NCBI GenBank assembly: GCA_018814635.1 | Contig: JAHIYV010000057.1 | Span: 1-7,124 of the forward strand | DNA: 7,124 nt | Direction: 5' to 3' | DNA from: Patescibacteria group bacterium | Lineage (GTDB): Bacteria; Patescibacteriota; Minisyncoccia; Phycocordibacterales; JAGLOS01 | Shown: piece by piece, positions 6,621 to 7,124 of the stretch | Layout: each line of letters starts with the position of its first letter | Position numbering within the stretch: position 1 is the stretch's first letter | Program-made: the position numbers and the translations under genes | The notes under the pieces: model-generated | Told to the model about the DNA's origin: nothing | What the model saw: the letters and a program-made list of their open reading frames with translations, nothing else | The model's database searches: none

Positions 6621-6836
6621 TTATTTCATTAAACTATCAATTGTAATTCCTAAGCCTTGTGCAATTTTTGAAACAGTTTGAATTGACGGCTTAGTAATGA
6701 CATTCGTTTCAATTTTAGTCAGCGTTGTGTAGGGAAGATCGGATTTTCTCGCCAATTCATCCTGCGTTATACCTTGCTTATTTCTAAGCTGTTTTATCTT
6801 ATCCCCAATTGTTTCGTTATTGTTTTGACTTTTCAT
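6621..6836 (-). CDS. XRE/Cro-family helix-turn-helix regulator, likely controller of the R-M operon
   Basis: This 71-residue protein is almost entirely one HTH_3 domain (about 12-66). DKIKQLRNKQGITQDELARK is the first helix pair, and LPYTTLTKIETN (34-45) is the recognition helix. The tail PSIQTVSKIAQGLGITIDSLMK completes the five-helix fold. Such proteins bind DNA as dimers. The size and the place as first gene of an R-M operon fit a controller (C) protein that times methylase and nuclease expression by binding its own promoter. AGTAT repeats just upstream may be its operator. The start has a good AGGA ribosome site and is followed 5 nt after the stop by the methylase. A plain autorepressor or antitoxin-like role is not excluded, but no toxin gene is adjacent. 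Confidence 0.92.
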   Translation of the reverse strand: MKSQNNNETIGDKIKQLRNKQGITQDELARKSDLPYTTLTKIETNVITKPSIQTVSKIAQGLGITIDSLMK

Positions 6837-6840
6837 AGTT

Positions 6841-6844
6841 TCCT
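6841..6844 (-). promoter_or_regulatory. Ribosome binding site of the HTH regulator gene
   Basis: AGGA on the minus strand, 4 nt before the ATG at 6836. It fixes the regulator start and is the strongest translation signal at the head of the operon. Confidence 0.65.
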
Positions 6845-6845
6845 A

Positions 6846-6864
6846 AGTATGATAGTATTAGTAT
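6846..6864. promoter_or_regulatory. Candidate operator: three AGTAT direct repeats
   Basis: AGTAT occurs at 6846-6850, 6854-6858 and 6860-6864 between the predicted promoter and the regulator start. XRE controller proteins bind short repeated sites in this position. Binding is inferred from location and repetition only. Confidence 0.35.
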
Positions 6865-6890
6865 GGGTGCTTGTTTAACCCTTCATAAAT

Positions 6891-6919
6891 ATGATAACAA
6901 ATATAATGAATTTAATCAA
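6891..6919 (-). promoter_or_regulatory. Predicted sigma70-type promoter of the R-M operon
   Basis: On the minus strand, TTGATT (6914-6919) is followed after 17 nt by TATCAT (6891-6896), close to TTGACA/TATAAT. Transcription would begin about 45-50 nt before the regulator ATG and run through all three genes. Confidence 0.5.
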
Positions 6920-6932
6920 ACAAAATTTTCTT

Positions 6933-7029
6933 GGCGGCGCATTTCGCAAAGCGAAATACGAAATTCGGCGGCGGCGGAAAAATCGGAATCGGAAAGCAAG
7001 AGCGGGCAAAAATTCCTTCCCCCAAACCC
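6933..7029 (+). repeat. Right copy of the 97-nt inverted repeat flanking the R-M operon
   Basis: It reads GGCGGCGC, hairpin ATTTCGC-AAA-GCGAAAT (6941-6957), ACGAAATTCGG, a CGG run, an A-run, CGGAATCGGAAAGCAAGA, GCGGGCAAAAATTCCTTCC and CCCAAACCC. The order equals that of the left copy on the opposite strand, and both point outward from the operon. Its end overlaps the first bases of the terminator stem at 7027. Confidence 0.88.
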
Positions 7030-7066
7030 AGTATGAGAGAAAGTACTCTACTGGGGTTTTTGTTTT
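7027..7066 (+). terminator. Intrinsic terminator on the plus strand
   Basis: CCCAGTA (7027-7033) pairs with TACTGGG (7049-7055), extended inside by GAG/CTC after a one-base bulge, and is followed by GTTTTTGTTTT. The shape is that of a rho-independent terminator. No plus-strand protein gene precedes it, so it may end a short RNA, stop read-through, or be an attenuator for a gene beyond. Confidence 0.6.
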
Positions 7067-7075
7067 CTTGGTAGA

Positions 7076-7124
7076 ATGCGCAGAGACGAGGTGGCATTAC
7101 TTACCCTGACCCTGTCGTCCAGCC
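7076..7124 (+). CDS. Possible start of another gene, cut by the window end
   Basis: An ATG at 7076 opens a frame running to the window edge (MRRDEVALLTLTLSSS). The base composition becomes more GC-rich here than in the preceding region. There is no clear ribosome site and the fragment is too short to assign, so it may be chance. Confidence 0.2.
   Translation, partial: MRRDEVALLTLTLSSS

Noticed and set aside
6891..7109. 72-codon plus-strand frame across the right repeat and terminator
   Set aside because: It is Arg/Lys-rich repeat translation running through the hairpin and terminator, with no recognisable fold.
7067..7124. tRNA or other structured RNA at the window end
   Set aside because: No cloverleaf arms or CCA-end pattern could be fitted to the visible bases.

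Overview
The window looks like a piece of a small-genome Patescibacteria (CPR) chromosome, probably of the Parcubacteria group. The main clue is the first gene: a surface protein with FN3-like folds, Asp-rich Cys-bracketed repeats, a Cys-flanked peptidoglycan-binding-like domain and one C-terminal membrane helix, a combination I associate with that group. The DNA is AT-rich. The six main genes end in TAA, TAG or TGA, and one TGA stop sits in a normal ATGA overlap, so there is no sign of TGA recoding. The organism call is inference from gene style, not from a marker gene.

Layout: (1) positions 1-1470 hold the 3' part of the surface protein. (2) A short intergenic stretch carries two perfect hairpin palindromes. 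(3) 1660-3495 encodes a RecQ helicase with an unusual domain order; a 29-nt palindrome related to the first intergenic one lies inside its coding sequence, at an interdomain linker. (4) A small conserved-looking hypothetical protein runs convergently (3509-3814, minus). (5) About 475 nt without genes contains a 210-nt element with 24-nt terminal inverted repeats and nested hairpins, followed by GC-rich repeats. (6) 4289-6836 (minus) is a three-gene operon: XRE-type regulator, then a HEAT-repeat/DNA methyltransferase fusion, then a CfrBI-like restriction endonuclease. (7) A plus-strand terminator and perhaps the first codons of another gene close the window.

The most striking observation is that the restriction-modification (R-M) operon is bracketed almost exactly by two 97-nt inverted copies of one repeat (4193-4289 and 6933-7029). 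They are about 90% identical outside an internal hairpin whose sequence differs completely between copies while its pairing is kept. This makes the operon look like a discrete, possibly mobile or invertible cassette. Its internal logic is that of a regulated type II R-M system: the small repressor-like protein is made first, the methylase next, and the nuclease last by coupled translation.

Limits: family names come from motif recognition by eye. The methylated base, the recognition sequence and the mobility of the repeats are not shown by the sequence.
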